Positions 48,001 to 61,589 are shown, counted from the stretch's first letter. The stretch is 64,000 nt of DNA from Chaunax sp. Z400 (GCA_037577475.1 CM075197.1:10030018-10094017); one strand, 5' to 3'. The notes: generated by a model not told the origin, from the letters alone. Made by a program: numbers and translations.

Positions 48001-48300
48001 TGCATATAATCCAAGCCTTGAGGCGCACACCTAGTGGATCAGGTCCAAACGCTACAGCCTCACATCCATGGCCTGCTGTGTGCAGCGTGAAACAAGAATC
48101 AGGAAAGCGTTGATAACAAGATGGGACTGAAAAAAAAGAAAAAAATCCTGTCAGATTATATGAATTTGTGAAGGACTCTGAAACAAATGCCGGGTTGAAA
48201 ACACCCAAATCGGGCTGTTTTTAATCCAACTGCAGGGTAAATACTGGACCAACCCAACGCTGGCTACGTCATAATGACACCAATATGACCAACACTTTAT

Positions 48301-48762
48301 CACCTCCGCCAAGAAAGTTATATTTGTTTGTTTTTGATTGGTTTGTCAACAGGATTATGCTATAACTACTGAACAGACATCAGTGACATTTGGTAGGAGG
48401 ATGGGTCTTCAAGCAGAATAGACCCCATTAAATTCTGGTCTGGATAAAGGATGGATGAAGGATATTTTTTCCCTCTTTTTTTAACGTTGTGAGATAGGGC
48501 ATTCTCCAACAATTTCTTTAATTTCTAAGTGAATAATGCAAGGATCTTGATAACTAAAAAAATAGGTATATTTAGGGGGTTGGTGTCTTTGAGTGTGTGC
48601 AATTTGGTGCAGATTCAAATAAAAATCCAGATCCACCAGATATTTCCATAAAGGGTAGTCTGTCCTGTAAATTATGGTTACAGGTCAATGAGTTTGATTT
48701 TGAATAAGGCTTTATTGAATTAAAGGGGACTGTTGGGCCTTGGCCATGCACTCTATCATTAT
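48301..48762 (+). repeat. dispersed fish repeat, copy 6
   Basis: Forward copy: ACCTCCGCCAAGAAAGTTATA, CAACAGGATTATGCTATAACTACTG, ACGTTGTGAGATAGGGC, ending in TTGAATTAAAGGGGACTGTTGGGCC. Confidence 0.7.
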
Positions 48763-49099
48763 TTGAGAACAATGCATCCGCTTTGTACTCCAGTGCAAAT
48801 CAGCCTTCTGTTTGCAAAGTAAGAAGTGTAAGAGCTGACTTTTGATATAAAATATAGGCCGTTATTTTTACAGTAATCAAATACATTTTAATGTAACTTT
48901 CCCCACACAGTGAATCCTGTCTGTCGTCATGAATGTAGTCCTAACCGATCTTACGCATCCAGATTGGAGAGTCCAAAATGTGGCATACATTATCCAGCGC
49001 ACATTCAGGATGTAAATCAGCAACCATCTCCAGAGACAAAAACATAAAACCATGGACTGTAGCGTATATGAGCCCGTGTATCTTCCAGCCCAGGGACAG

Positions 49100-50029
49100 A
49101 TGCTCCTCCACTCATCTGAGAGGAGACTGTGCGTGTAGGAGGAGGGGCGAGAGAGGGAATCCCAGGAAGGGGTTACAAATATCGCGTTGCCGCCGTAGCA
49201 CCGTCCAGTCACCAGTTTTATGGGAAGAGAAGGTTGAGTTGCATCGGATGGAGGACTGAAACGAAAGAGTTTTACAACTTCAATGGTATTCGGGGAGGAA
49301 CGAGAGGCAAAGACGCGCTCCGCTCACCTCACTCACGGCGATGTTCACGGGACCAGACAGGCTCAGTCAACGGCAGCGTCAGCCCGGCAGAGGAGCTCAA
49401 GGATGAAGCGCGTCTCAGACTCAACTACGGTGCAGTAGTGTGTAAAATAATCGGCTGGTAGTTGGAGCCTGCGTTGAGCTGTGAACACGTAGTCCTTTTG
49501 GAACCAAATGTGGGAAGAAGGTCACGTCACTTCAGAGGAAACAACAGGAGAACTTGGGTTCAGTGTTCCTCTATGGGCATTGTGTTTGCGGTGATCGTTC
49601 AGGCCTCCGGTCGCGCGGCTGGAGAGGATCAAGGCGCACAAACCTCTGGCAAGATGTCAAAGATGCTCTGAGAAGGAGACGCGCACACAGCAGCATGTCT
49701 GACAACACCGAGACACAAAATATAAGTCAGAAGTGGGGCTAAGGAAAGACCTGTTTCCCCTTTTAAAGAGACATTTTAACCGGACAGAATGGGACCGATT
49801 GACTGTTTGGTATTTTCTTTCTCCTCGACGTGACACCCTCTGTGTGCGCGTGAGCGCCTCTTTGGCTCCGAGTGCGCCTGGACGCTGCTGCGGCTGCAGT
49901 GCAGTTCGGGTATAGCACCAGTAGAAGCTGCAACCCTGTTGGGTTCAAAACACAGATTAGTGTAAGGTCAAGGGATTGTTTTAGGTAGGGGAAATCCCCA
50001 CCAGGAGCCCCACAGCTCGCCATTACGCC
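49100..50029 (+). promoter_or_regulatory. mast1: CpG-rich promoter and leader region of mast1
   Basis: CpG density rises sharply from about 49.1 kb to the start codon at 50030, against AT-rich flanks. No TATA box was identified, as in many CpG-island promoters of neuronal kinases. About ten ATGs occur here, so either the start site is near the coding exon or translation is affected by upstream ORFs. The exact transcription start cannot be placed. Confidence 0.5.
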
Positions 50030-50068
50030 ATGGATGACTCGGGAATTATACGGCGCCGGAGGCTGCAG
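50030..50068 (+). CDS. mast1: MAST1-type kinase, first coding exon (long N-terminus)
   Basis: Microtubule-associated serine/threonine kinases are cytoskeletal AGC kinases with DUF1908, kinase and PDZ domains; only the extreme N-terminus is in this window. The exon encodes MDDSGIIRRRRLQ and ends at a CAG/GTGAGC donor in phase 0. Human MAST3 begins MDESSLLRRRGLQ and continues KELSLPRR, which this exon plus the 59288 exon (KDLPLPRK) match closely. The start codon has a strong GCCATGG context. The family is therefore clear. mast1 rather than mast3 is chosen because of the junb-rtbdn-mast1 synteny and the MFRRTK exon downstream, a MAST1 signature. The leader upstream is CpG-rich and holds several ATGs, so the transcription start may be close. 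Confidence 0.78.
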
Positions 50069-51036
50069 GTGAGCTTGGTTTGGCCGCACAGCAGGCTGGA
50101 CATCCTCATCTTGTGATCTCTTGCCCTGCTAAAATATATTTGGTATTGTTTCCAGCTCTAGGGCACACAGTAAGACACCATCCCATCACACCAGGAGCCC
50201 ACAGGTTGATTTATGCATTACAAATGACAAGTTACTGTCATTTTCAGTTGTATGGCTTCACCAGTACAATAGAAATTCTTATAGTACCAGGTGCAACCAA
50301 ACAGTGCAGGCCTGAACATCATGATAATATTTCCATAGAGACTATTAGATTGTTTTTTATCTTCTAGTATGGTTTACATGATTAGCGCTTATACTGTATC
50401 TTAAAATTAATGGATGAAGATGTTTAAAAGAAGACTCCAAATATGTTATCAGCTCTGCTGATTACTTTCTTAAATATTCAATCGGTTCTCTGGTGGATAA
50501 AACACTGGAAAATACTGAAAAGTGATCATGGTGATGTCATAAGATATCTTCCTCTTTGTTCCTCAAACAGTACAAACATGGGAGATTCTGATAATCCACA
50601 ATTTTTACTTAAAAAGTAAACTAATGGCCGATTGATTTTTTTTTTTATAAATAGTTGCTTATCAAATTTCTGCCTGGCTCTAATTGCAGTTCATAGAGAA
50701 TAAAACAGTCTCTAGTGTGATCATGATGCTTTAAGCAAAGCTCCATACAAAAAGACATCCTATGCTTCCCTGTGGGGTATCACAGTGTTTCTCAGATGGT
50801 GTATTTGAACAAAATGACCCCATTTTATTTTCTAAAACCACGTCACATAGACTATTTAGACTTGTAGCTATGATGTCACATATCAGCTCATGTTAGAATC
50901 ATTTTTCTTTAGTGTAGGCTGCACAGTGTCTTTGCCAAAATGTTTGTAATGAATCGTCACTCATGCATACTGATATGACGTGTTCAAATGACTGTGTTCA
51001 TCTATTATGAAGCAGCCTGCTTAACCATGGGTCATA

Positions 51037-51055
51037 CCCCCCCCCCCCCCCCCCC
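51037..51055. repeat. C19 homopolymer
   Basis: Nineteen C in mast1 intron 1. Confidence 0.9.
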
Positions 51056-51569
51056 TCCATCTTTGTGTGATTCAGTCAAGTGAACTGAGCAGAGATGAGT
51101 AGCATGCAGGACAGCTGCCTCCTGTGGGCATATGTGCATGCATTAGTGTGCAAATGTGCATTTATTTTAAATCAATTTGTCTTTAATATGGTGGTTATGT
51201 TGCAAAAAAAAAAAAAGACAGATTGTTAGCGAGCGCTGTGAATGGCTCCTCTGAGCTGCAAATTGACCCCTATTACTGTGAAAAGAGAGAGAGGGTATAA
51301 AGGAATCACGGGAGGATTAGTAGTGAGGTGTGCTGATGGTTTCATGGCTCATCATCCCCACAGCTCAGCTCACCGCTCTGCTGCTGTGATGTATGACAGG
51401 AGCTGCAAGAGAATTAATCATCATGGAGTCAGGCTCACAAAGTCATCGGCATTTTATAGACACACAGTGTGTTGACGTGTGATTGGCTCTGCGTGGCCAA
51501 TTCGGCTGCCTTGTCACTCCCCTGGGTCTCATCATCCCCAACCGTCACTCTCTCTCTCTGTCCCTCTGA

Positions 51570-51602
<33 letters not shown>

Positions 51603-52799
51603 ACAGACATTCTGTCAGCACCATATGGTGACACACCCTGCTCCCCTGCAGTGGAGGTCATAGGTCACACACCCATGATGCATTGCTTCAGCATGACTAA
51701 CATGAAATCTTTGTAGCCTGCTGCACTCTGACATTACATTCAGCTGCTGGCTCACATATATGTACTATTATACATACTGAACAACGAGCACATTTATTAA
51801 AAAAATGATAAAATGAAAAATGTGTGATTTTAGATACAGTAGATGCTGCAGCGTCTGCATCATATGTATCACATATGCAACACTTTGTAAACAACAAAAT
51901 AACATGGCAAAAACAATATTATGCTACTGCCTGCTACATTTTGGTTGTTTTGGGTTAGCTGCTAATATGCTTTTTAATTCTACTCGATGCTTTTTAATTC
52001 TACCGGTTGTGGGTCGCACACATAATGCGTTGTCAAAATGTCACACCTCCTTCCTGTCTTAAAGCCTCGCCGGCTCGTTCCGTTTCTACAGATGTCGATT
52101 TGGCACTGTTGGGGCCTCTGCTGGCAGCTCAGAGGTGGAATAACAATGAAAGACCATTACAAATTTGTAGCCTTTGTACAGAACGGCGAAGCACAATAAA
52201 GACAACTGTCTGATAGCTGTTAGAACTGAAGAAATATTATGACTTATTCTACGTACCCACTCATACAGATATTTGACCAATCAAATTACAGTACTGACAT
52301 TTTCAGTTTGAAAAAAAAAAAAAATCACAGCCCTTGGAAAACATTATGTAGGGGGAGCTATTGCTGAAGAAATAAATAAGAATTACATTTCTTCTTTTTA
52401 AAGGGCTACATAAGCCAAAATAAAGAACATTTTGTTTCAGTTTGACTCACCGTCCATCACCAGCATGATGATAGAATAAATGGCTGCACAAAAATAAAGA
52501 CCACCAAACCATGTAGTACACTTGACACTCATCCCCACCCATCAGCTCCTCTGCCTCTGTGTTTGCCATCTGTCAAACCCAGATCTGTGTGTCAGTCACT
52601 GCTGTATGATGACTGGCCCATGGCTACCGTCTCTTGGCTGCAGGACACTCCCTGATTTGTCTGTGTTGTCCGTCTCCAGGCCTATTCTCAACCATTTTTC
52701 TTTTGCAGTAGATCCACAAAATGATCGGACCGGCCGGCTCATCCTGACAGAGCAGTAATTTTCTTTATGGGCATACAGCCCCGCTAATGCCTTTTAAAT

Positions 52800-55700
52800 G
52801 ATTACTTTTTTTATTCCTTCAGTGCAGACAAGATGACTTGAAGGACACAACAGCAGAGCTTTCATAGGTTTATGTGCACCAGGAGACAGAATTCACTGGA
52901 CTATGAAGTCTTGCATTATGGTTTGGTGCATTTATTGAAATGTTTCGCCCCTGGCTTTCTGAATGGATGATATATTGATGGTGGACTGACTTACTGTTGA
53001 GCAAACTAGCTGGCCTCACCTTTCAGAATACTGCAGAATAGCCAGACAAATCATGTTATCACCATTTTTAATGGTTAAACTAACAGCTGTCCACTGGTTC
53101 AAGTAAAGAGACGGTTTTTTTCATCAGGGTTCATGAAAATGACTTAAATTTAAACCTTTTCATCTCTGTATAGTCATGCCTGAGGCTCAGTCAATTAAAA
53201 AATGATTCATTTAGAATGACAGTGACTGAAAACACAAGGCAGCCTTTAAAAACAGGCTGCTGCAGTGTGCACACATGCACACATACAGTATGAGTTGAAC
53301 CATTAAAAAGGCTATTTGCTTTTAAAGTGAGCATGCATGCTTTGACAGAATTAGGCCATCTGCAGGTTAGATACTAACAAGCTTAACTATAATCTCTATC
53401 TATAAGCACTTGAGGTAATCTTAAGGCAAAATGCTCAAACATGAACCATCGACATAAGACAGAGACATAGTTTCCCTCCAGTGAGAGCATTTGAACATTA
53501 CATAAACACATCCTCCTGTACACTCCTGTCAGTGTGATAGCCTGGGACTAAAGTGGATCAGACAATCATTTATAAGCTCCAGCCTCCACTCACTCCCCCA
53601 GAGGATGAAGCTAAACCTGGATAAAAAGAGCTGCCGATTCCTGTCAGAGAAGGGACCAAATGTACTGTTGGAAATGTGTTGCTTTCCAGTCTGTAACGGT
53701 GGGCGTGTCATGTTTGTGACAGAGCCTCCCATCTGCTGTCAGTCACCCTTCACCGCCAGACTTCATTAGCGGGACTCTGAGAGCATTTGTCTCCAAACCA
53801 GGCAGCACATCAGCCCCAAAAGATGCTTTTTCAGCCTTCGTATTCATGCGGTGACGTGACGATTGCGGCCATCCAATGAACAATAAGCCTTGCAATTTGC
53901 ACACTAATTATACCACAGGAGAATTAAGTCACAGAGAATTCAGGCTTCAGAATATGTTGGAGGAGGTGGATATGGAGAGAGGATAACATTTCCTTAATGA
54001 TATACTGCCTGCTTATTCTTTACTTTACTGGAAATGCTGAGGCAGTGAGTCACAAAGGGAGATTTAGAGGAGGACTGGTGAGCTAGCTGAAAAATGAGAT
54101 GCCTCTTTGTGACCTTTTTACAAATTCAAGTGGAGTTGAGGATTATGAGGAGAAATTCAGGCAGATATTATGTGACACTGATTCCTAAGAATTATAATAG
54201 CTAAGTGAGGGTGACAGAGGACAGTTTTAATGGAACTTTTACTGGGTTAATAAAGGTCATGTCATTTGAGGATTTAATAATGGAGCACATGATATAATCT
54301 ATCTATAGTCCTGTAGATTTACTGCACAGTCTAGACTCTATAATCGTGCAATTTCAACTATAGCTGGCTGTGTGCAACCTTGAACCAGGATGCCACGTGA
54401 GGAGAAAGGTGGAAGCAATGTATTCATGGTCCTTATTTATTATGTCCGGCACCAGCACTTTCGTTAACGTGCCAAGTGGTTCTTTTTATTGTCTAGATAT
54501 GCAGATGTTCACCTTTTTTGATTCAGATACAGAGTAATTCAGTTGTTCAGAGTTATAAATGTCTCCTACTGTATGTTGCTCTAACAGGCTCAATGCATTT
54601 GGATTTTCTTTTTGTATTGTGTTCTAAATGGACTTTATGCAAAACAGTCTTTTTTTTTAATATAACTGCAATACTTGCAGAGGGCAACAGCCCTTCATGT
54701 CCTGAGGACATGTAAAATGCATGACCAAATACTCTCTATCCATGGTGCTGGATTACACTGCCCAGATTGAAGACACTGAGGTCAGGGTCTGTGTATTTCT
54801 TATTATAATACTGTAATATCCCCGGCCATGAAGGAAGTGAGGAGGGGGATGTAGGAATGGGTTTAATCCGGCTCTCCGTCACCTTTCATTTCCAGCGCAT
54901 CACTCAAAAAAACTTTCATATTGTTTCATAAAATTTTGTATACACAGCAATCATAACAGTGGTGCCTTTTGCTATGTGGGGATTTTTGATGTTTTTATTT
55001 TTTTTGTTTCTATAGTTACAAGTTGGACCGAAGCTCATTCTGGTACTTCCTTTTGTTTCTGGAGTAGATCTCAAATACTATTCAATATTTTTCTTTTTTT
55101 ATTCATTTCATTTTCGAAGATCTCTTTTTACATGAACATATCTTTGAAGATTTTTTTATACATTACATTTGCAGGTTATTCACCTCTAATCCTTCAATTC
55201 TCCTAGTAAGCCTTCTAACATTCGACACTCACCTTTTTATAGATGAGAAAAAAATATAAATAAACCATGGATAATAAAAGAATAAAATTAGAAAATTATA
55301 TTTTAATAATAGCACCATTCAGTATTTTTCAATATAATTCTTTTACACAACAAATAAGTGCCTTTTTGTTTTTTGGTTACATGTTGAGCTTAGGCTGATT
55401 CTGTGTGTGGGGTTTGTCTCAGATGAGGCTTTTACAGGATGTGATTAAAAAACGGTTACATATTTTTTCACGTAACTTTCTGCACGCATCTCCCATGTAC
55501 TAGTAAACCTTTGGGAATTTTAAGTGTTTTATTTATTTAGTTTTTTAATTTCAAAAATTGAACTTTTTCCCAGATATGCAATGAAAAAAGAAGTGCAATT
55601 AACACAGACAACTTATTGATTCCATATCACCAACCCGTGAAACATTTAAGTTTTCTACAATACAAAAACATAGGTGGACATATGAGTATTTCATACTTGT

Positions 55701-56521
55701 ATTTTATGTTAACTATAGAGTAGTCTTTAGTTTTTTCATGATAATACTTGACTAAGGATAGTAAAGCTATATGCTAATAAACACCTAAGTTACTTTCTGA
55801 AAGCGGGCCCAGGTATTTTCAGTGAAGTGCATCCATGGAGGAGGATCCTTAGGATCATGTTTGTTTGTTTTAGCTGCCTAGGTTTACAGGTAGCCATTCT
55901 AGCGGCTGTGTAATGCTTTGATTTTGAGTGATGAGCTCAAAATCTTGTGTGCGGCCCTGAAAACTGCCCCCATGTACGGTTTAGTATGAAACGCACACAT
56001 GGAAACAAACACAGTGTATACTTCATGTGTATTTTCATGTGTACTGGACTGAGGTAATCCTCCTCATCACTGAAAAGCCTTTCTTGACACCTCTCGCTTT
56101 TGTAAGCCATCATCTCCTTGGCTCCGACAGCTCAGGGTCAATTAGCCTGATCAATGAAGGACAAAGTGAAGAGGGATCAATAGGTTGGATATTCAGTTGT
56201 CCTTGTAAAGAGGGATTTGTCTCTGTTAACACGTAAACCCTTGGGACATGCAATCAGAATGCTGTGTGGCCTATGATGGGTTTATGATCCTGAGATGAGG
56301 GGAGGGTAGATTATTGTGTTCTATTCTTCTTGCCTGGGAGTGCTTTCCACTCTGTTTAGTATATTGTGGTGGTTCACTATCTCCTCCATGATGTATTCTT
56401 GTGGATGACAATATGAAACCACTGCTTTGTTGGAGCTCAGTGTTTGTAACAGAGCTTTCAGGCAGCCACAGTGTAATATGTATTCTGTGCTTCACTGGGG
56501 ATCAGTAGCAGCACACATGCA

Positions 56522-56574
<53 letters not shown>

Positions 56575-57060
56575 AACACACACACAGACAAACACACACA
56601 CACTCTTTATCTGGAGGTTAACCTAATAATTGCATTGACTTTGGTTTTCCCTTAACGACATTACCCTGTGTGTGTGTGTGTGTGACAAGGGTAGGTGTGA
56701 AGCAGCTAATGCATTAATTACATCTGCTATTATACACTGTAATGTAACACACGTGAGAAACTCACACAGACACACATGAAGCTGAAGGCCAGAATACTCA
56801 GGCTCAAGGGTAGCATGCATGGTCGCCCTCTCCCCCTCAGCTCCACCTTTGTTTACTCTCTCTGCCCCCCTCCGTCTATCAGTGTGGAGGGGTTTGTAAA
56901 GAGCCAGGCTGTGCTGGCATGAGATCTGGCTCTGCCCACACTGTTTTCATTCTGTGCAGTGAGTGTCTGCTGCAGCCCAATGTCTTCTCGCCATCTGGAC
57001 TCAGTACATAGGAGGATAGAAGGGGAGGAGTGGCTCTGCCAAAGCTGTGGAAACAAATAT
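52800..57060. other. interior of mast1 intron 1
   Basis: No exon or named element recognised except the (CT)n and (GT)n tracts near 56.5-56.7 kb. It could hold enhancers that only conservation would reveal. Confidence 0.4.
56526..56571. repeat. (CT)23 microsatellite
   Basis: Pure CT run followed by CA-rich sequence. Confidence 0.95.
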
Positions 57061-57069
57061 AGATACTAA

Positions 57070-57760
57070 TACATACAGTTGGAAGCAAAATTATTCAACC
57101 CACGTTGATCAAATGTACAATTTATCAGCTGTTTGCGATAACAAAATCACACAAGAACAGTTTAAATAGCTCAATAAGACAAATAGTACAAGTATTTTTC
57201 CCAAATATAACACATAGTCTCCTTTTACTGACTACTGTAGTTTAAAATGATTGATGACAAACATCTCTAGTGTTTTATAGAGACCCTTTAGCTGCTACGA
57301 CCTGCTGCAAACATGATGCATATCCAGACACCAGCTTCTGGCAGTGCTCTTGAGGAATCTTATTCCATTCCTCGTGGACAAAGGCCTCCAGTTATTATTA
57401 TTATAATATCCCTGGTTTATGTGCTGCAACCACCTTCTTCAAATCCCACCAGAGATTTTCTATGGGATTCAAGTCAGGTGACTGTGACGGCCACTCTAGA
57501 ATGATCCAGGACTTCTTCTGAAGCCAAGCCTTGGTGGACTTTGTTTGGGATCATTGTTCTTTTTGAACGTCCAATGATGCCCAAGCTTCAGCTTCCTCAC
57601 AGATGGTGAGACGTTTTCTCTTAGGATTTCCTGATGCTTGATGTAATCCATCTTACCCTCTACAGGCTGCAGGTTTACAGTGACGGAGAAACCAAAGCAG
57701 CCCCTGAGCATCACAGAGCCACCGCAATGCTTCACTGTAGGCAGGGTGATCTTGATTTCA
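57070..57760 (-). mobile_element. Tc1-like DNA transposon remnant with transposase C-terminus
   Basis: The - strand encodes MKHCGGSVMLRGCFGF, MDYIKHQEIL, LKLGHHWTF, NNDPKQS and, after a shift, WPSQSPDLNPIENL-like sequence. These are the DDE-domain C-terminal motifs of Tc1 transposases. The segment 57070-57250 (CAGTTGGAAGCAAAATTATTCAACCC onwards) is the element end, shared with the copy at 14361. Frameshifts and lost residues make it inactive. Confidence 0.8.
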
Positions 57761-58429
57761 GAGAGCAGACTAAAGCAGGCAACTGAAGACAGAGAGCGCT
57801 GATTTTTCTTGCTGAACTGATGACAGCAGATTTTATTAGCTGCAGCTAATAATCAGTATATATAAACATATAAACAGTTTTTAAAAGTTGGCTCAGTTTA
57901 AAACCAGTCAATATAAAATGAGTCTTTTTTATATATATATATGTCCCAGGCAAAAAGCCAACATCCTCACCAGTAGATGATCCATATTGAAGACAATAAA
58001 GAAACATTCTAATGTTTACATACTTGGACTATGAAGATTATATTCACCATATGCTGTATTGCTCTCATTTCCAAACATTATGTTTCCACTGTTAACATTA
58101 CAAGAGATAAGGCTTTTATCAAGAGGACTAACCAATGTGTTTGGAGAACATAACACAATCTCTGATAACGGTGTCGCTGGTGATGAATCCAATGAATGGC
58201 AGGACAGAGCTGCTAACGTTAGCATAAACACTGATAGCAGAACCTTTTCTTCTCTGTTACTGTTGCTAAGCTATTGGCTGGACAGCCCCTGTTCAGGGTC
58301 CGGATTCAGCAAACAGTCAATTGGTTTATAATATCTTAATTATAACTACAAAAGCATAACTGATATGATAAGGGGCTGAAGGTGGATGTCAAAATAATCA
58401 AATTAGCACACAGAAAATCTGTGGCCATA

Positions 58430-58830
58430 GAGAATAGAATAGAATAGAATAGAATAAAACAGAATAAAATAGAATAGAATTAAATAGAATAGAATAGAAT
58501 AGAATAAAACAGAATAAAATAGAATAGAATTAAATAGAATAGAATAGAATAGAATAGGGAGCTTTATTGTCACTGTTGCAGAACAATGAAAGGCAGTTTT
58601 GCAGCTCTTAGATTAGCAGCATGATACAATTCAAGCACACAAAGGAATGGATAGAAGAAAATAAGAGCAGAGCAGCAGTTCACTTATTGCACTTATAAAA
58701 ACATGTTTCACTATTGGACAGGTGTATAAGTTGAACAGTATGGGGAACAGTATTGCACATCTTTATGAGTAGTGAGTATCCTCAGTTCCCCATTGGTGTA
58801 GTATTTTTTTAGCAAAGGAATACATAGTAC
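58430..58830 (-). mobile_element. LINE 3' tail with (GAATA)n array
   Basis: A 128-base array of AGAAT/AAAAC-type pentamers (58430-58557) is followed by GGGAGCTTTATTGTCACTGTTGCAGAACAATGAAA, a common L2-type 3' UTR in fish. An internal block of the array is itself duplicated (about 58450-58490 against 58500-58545). Confidence 0.6.
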
Positions 58831-59287
58831 ACACGGAATGTGGGATAACATGGGAGCAGCAGCATCCATCCATGGATCCTTCCTGCAATATGATACAGAT
58901 ATTTCACAGCAGATTCAATTTAAGATATTGAACTGACTGTTACATAATTTAACCATCAGAAATAAACCTTCCAACCAATTAAAAACAGCTTTTACAACAA
59001 TATTACCCCTTCACTAAATAAACTTGACTTTTCTCTCTACCTGATGTACAGTAGCATTCAGGGCTAATTGTTGGCCAAATTCATCTTTCAATGAATTACA
59101 TCAAATGTAAGATGGAAAATGTTCTCACAAGCCTTATTGTGACCTGTGGAAACAGTTACTCCTGCTGCTGTAGGAGAGCTTTGTCAAGTGTTTTTTTTTT
59201 TCTTTAATGTTCATATGAAAGCGTGTGTTTGAATTTTTTTCCTGTACCTGATCTCTCTTTGTTTCTTTATCTTTGTCTTGCCTCCAG

Positions 59288-59319
59288 AAGGATTTGCCGC
59301 TGCCTCGCAAAAACAGCAG
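59288..59319 (+). CDS. mast1: MAST1-type kinase, second coding exon
   Basis: A 32-base exon with a fine pyrimidine-rich acceptor (TTGTCTTGCCTCCAG) and a GTGAGT donor. In phase 0 from the previous exon it encodes KDLPLPRKNS plus AG of a split codon, equivalent to KELSLPRR in MAST2/MAST3. The next exon, expected to start near the family sequence CRTSNRKSL, is outside the window. Confidence 0.78.
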
Positions 59320-60174
59320 GTGAGTGTTATTTCTGTTCATCTGTCTTTGCCTGCTCTCTGGGGAGAGTCCCTCCATGAAGGAAAAACAATCACACTAAGA
59401 GACGCTGGCGCACGTGATTTGCATGTTGTGTTTGGAAAGGTCTGAGGACACTTGAGTGGTGCTTGTGGTGCTGAGTGCAGTCTTTATGAGGATAAGGAGG
59501 AGGTCGGCTGGAGGGACGCTGGGAGTCTGAAGGAGCCTGATTAAGGCTAGCCTGGAGCTCTGGATGCTGTCCATGGTGCTGAAACTCTGTGTGCCTTTTG
59601 CAGCCACTCAGTTACTGGCTCTTTATCTCCCCTCTTCTCTTGCTTGGTTATTAATCTGTTTCTATTCTGCTCTCATTTCCACCCCTTGGCTTTACCTCTC
59701 TGTCTTTTCTACATCTCCTCTCTTTCTCTTCTTTATATCTCATTCTTACACACTTTAGGGTTTGTCTCATTGTCGGTTTCAGCTAACCCATAGAAAATAA
59801 ACTACAAAGTGATTGAATTGAACACACATTACTGTAAGAAGTACACACATTCAGTAAAACATACAGCAGTTTATCCAGTAAATAAAAGAAGAATTAAAGC
59901 ATTGAAGAACACAATCTTGATAAATATTGATAAATAAAAACATAAAATAATAACAGTGAACCAAATGATGATTTTTCACCTTACACAGAGATGTTTCAGA
60001 GGAAAATATTATATTATTTGTTTTTTCTACAATGTTACAGCTGTAGTTTTCTAATTACTTTACAGATTGTGATTTTAAATAAAAACATATTATTCGCTAA
60101 TATACAGTATATGATCCAATAATAAGTTTAAGGTGAATGCTGCTGCTTACACAATCATACATCAGTAACTAGAA

Positions 60175-60577
60175 TGACACTCAGTAGAGTCCCCTTTAAT
60201 TCAATCACACCTTATCCAAAATTAAACTCATAGTCCTGTAACCATAGTTTACAGCACAGACTACCCCGTATGAAAATATATTTACACAGAGTGGATCCAG
60301 TGTTAAAGAAAGATGAAAATATCCTGGATCCACACCAGAATTTAATGGGGTCTCTTTGGGCCCAAGACCCGTCCTCCCACCAATGGAAATCTGTTCAGTA
60401 GTTTTTTTCATAATGCTCTCACCGGATCATCACCACAATTGAATCACCTCTAGGATATGCTAGGGTCCATCTTTGGTGAAAATGTAATGCAATTCCGTCC
60501 ATTAGTTTTTGAGTAATCCTGCTAACAAACAAACAAACGAACCGAACCGATACAGTAACCACCTTGGCGGGGGTAAT
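60175..60577 (-). repeat. dispersed fish repeat, copy 7 (possibly two fused copies)
   Basis: Contains the GTCCCCTTTAATTCAATCACACC end, a first CATAATGCTCTCACC end, and then a second AGTAATCCTGCTAACAAACAAAC with terminal ACCTTGGCGGGGGTAA. This suggests one copy inserted beside or into another. Confidence 0.65.
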
Positions 60578-61589
60578 TATCGCCTGACTCTACAGTTTTC
60601 CTCAGCATTTTAGCGTCTTTTTTCTTTTACTTTTCCAGTGCCAAGGTTTTTGTTTTGGTTGCGTCCTCCAGCCGCTACAGGCAGCGGCTTTCAGAGAAAG
60701 AGAAAACACTGTACTTAACCTTCTCAGCAGCTGACTGCAGACAAACAAATCGCATCGCACATAGTGAAGCTTGTAGGTGTTTAACAGTCAGATATTTCAC
60801 TCAGGCTTTGGCAGAGACAAAAGGTAACTCCAAATGAATGCTAATGTTGCTCTGTGTCTACTGGATGTGTAAATAGGCAACTGCTTACAAACAAGCTTAT
60901 CTGTCCCAAACCAAAAACACATTGGAAGCAACATCCCTCTACCCTGAATCTCTAAATATGGGATGTCAGAGTGTGTTTGGGTACTTAAACTGAATTACTA
61001 ATCCTGTTCTAGTCTAATTCAGAGTTAGAGTCAATCAAATATAGACACAGCTTGAGACACAGGCGTGTTTCTCTTATCAAATCACAGCCGCCACGACTGA
61101 TAACTTGTCCTCTTGGCATACTGTAAACCTGCAGGATGAAACTGCATCCTCACGACTGGAGATCTTGACAGGGTGCGTCTCCAGTCAGGGTCTTTGGGAG
61201 TTCAGACGAAAACTGAGTATCACACCTATTCAATAAGAACTCAAGGAATTAACCCATGATGTCGACACTCGAGGTAGAGCTTGTGCAGTTAGATAATATC
61301 TTTAACACAAAAACGGTAATGAACCAAAGGATTTTTTTGTAATGGTGAGACAGGCAAGAGTGAAAAAGAGAGAAGACAGTCCACACAAGCAAACCAATAT
61401 GGCGGAGCAGACATGAGTGAAACATCCCATAAAAAGGCACGGTACAGGATAACAAATCAAAGGTCCAAAGATCACACAAATGAATCACAACATTCATTAT
61501 CATGCATGTATGTAGCTGTCCATATTGCGACAGTGGTGTATCAGCGGACTGCATTCTGAAACTAGAGACACCAAACTAACTAGTCTTGC

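Larger units (their letters stand above)
50069..59287 (+). other. mast1: mast1 intron 1
   Basis: A 9.2 kb intron with microsatellites (C19 at 51037-51055, (CA)n at 51569-51595, (CT)23 at 56526-56571), a Tc1-like transposon remnant at 57070-57760 and a LINE 3' tail with a pentanucleotide array at 58430-58830. The stretch 54.9-55.8 kb is very AT-rich. No further exon was recognised. Confidence 0.6.

Noticed and set aside
49129..49461. 110-codon open frame upstream of mast1
   Set aside because: It begins at GTG, not ATG, and lies in the presumed leader/promoter; treated as non-coding.
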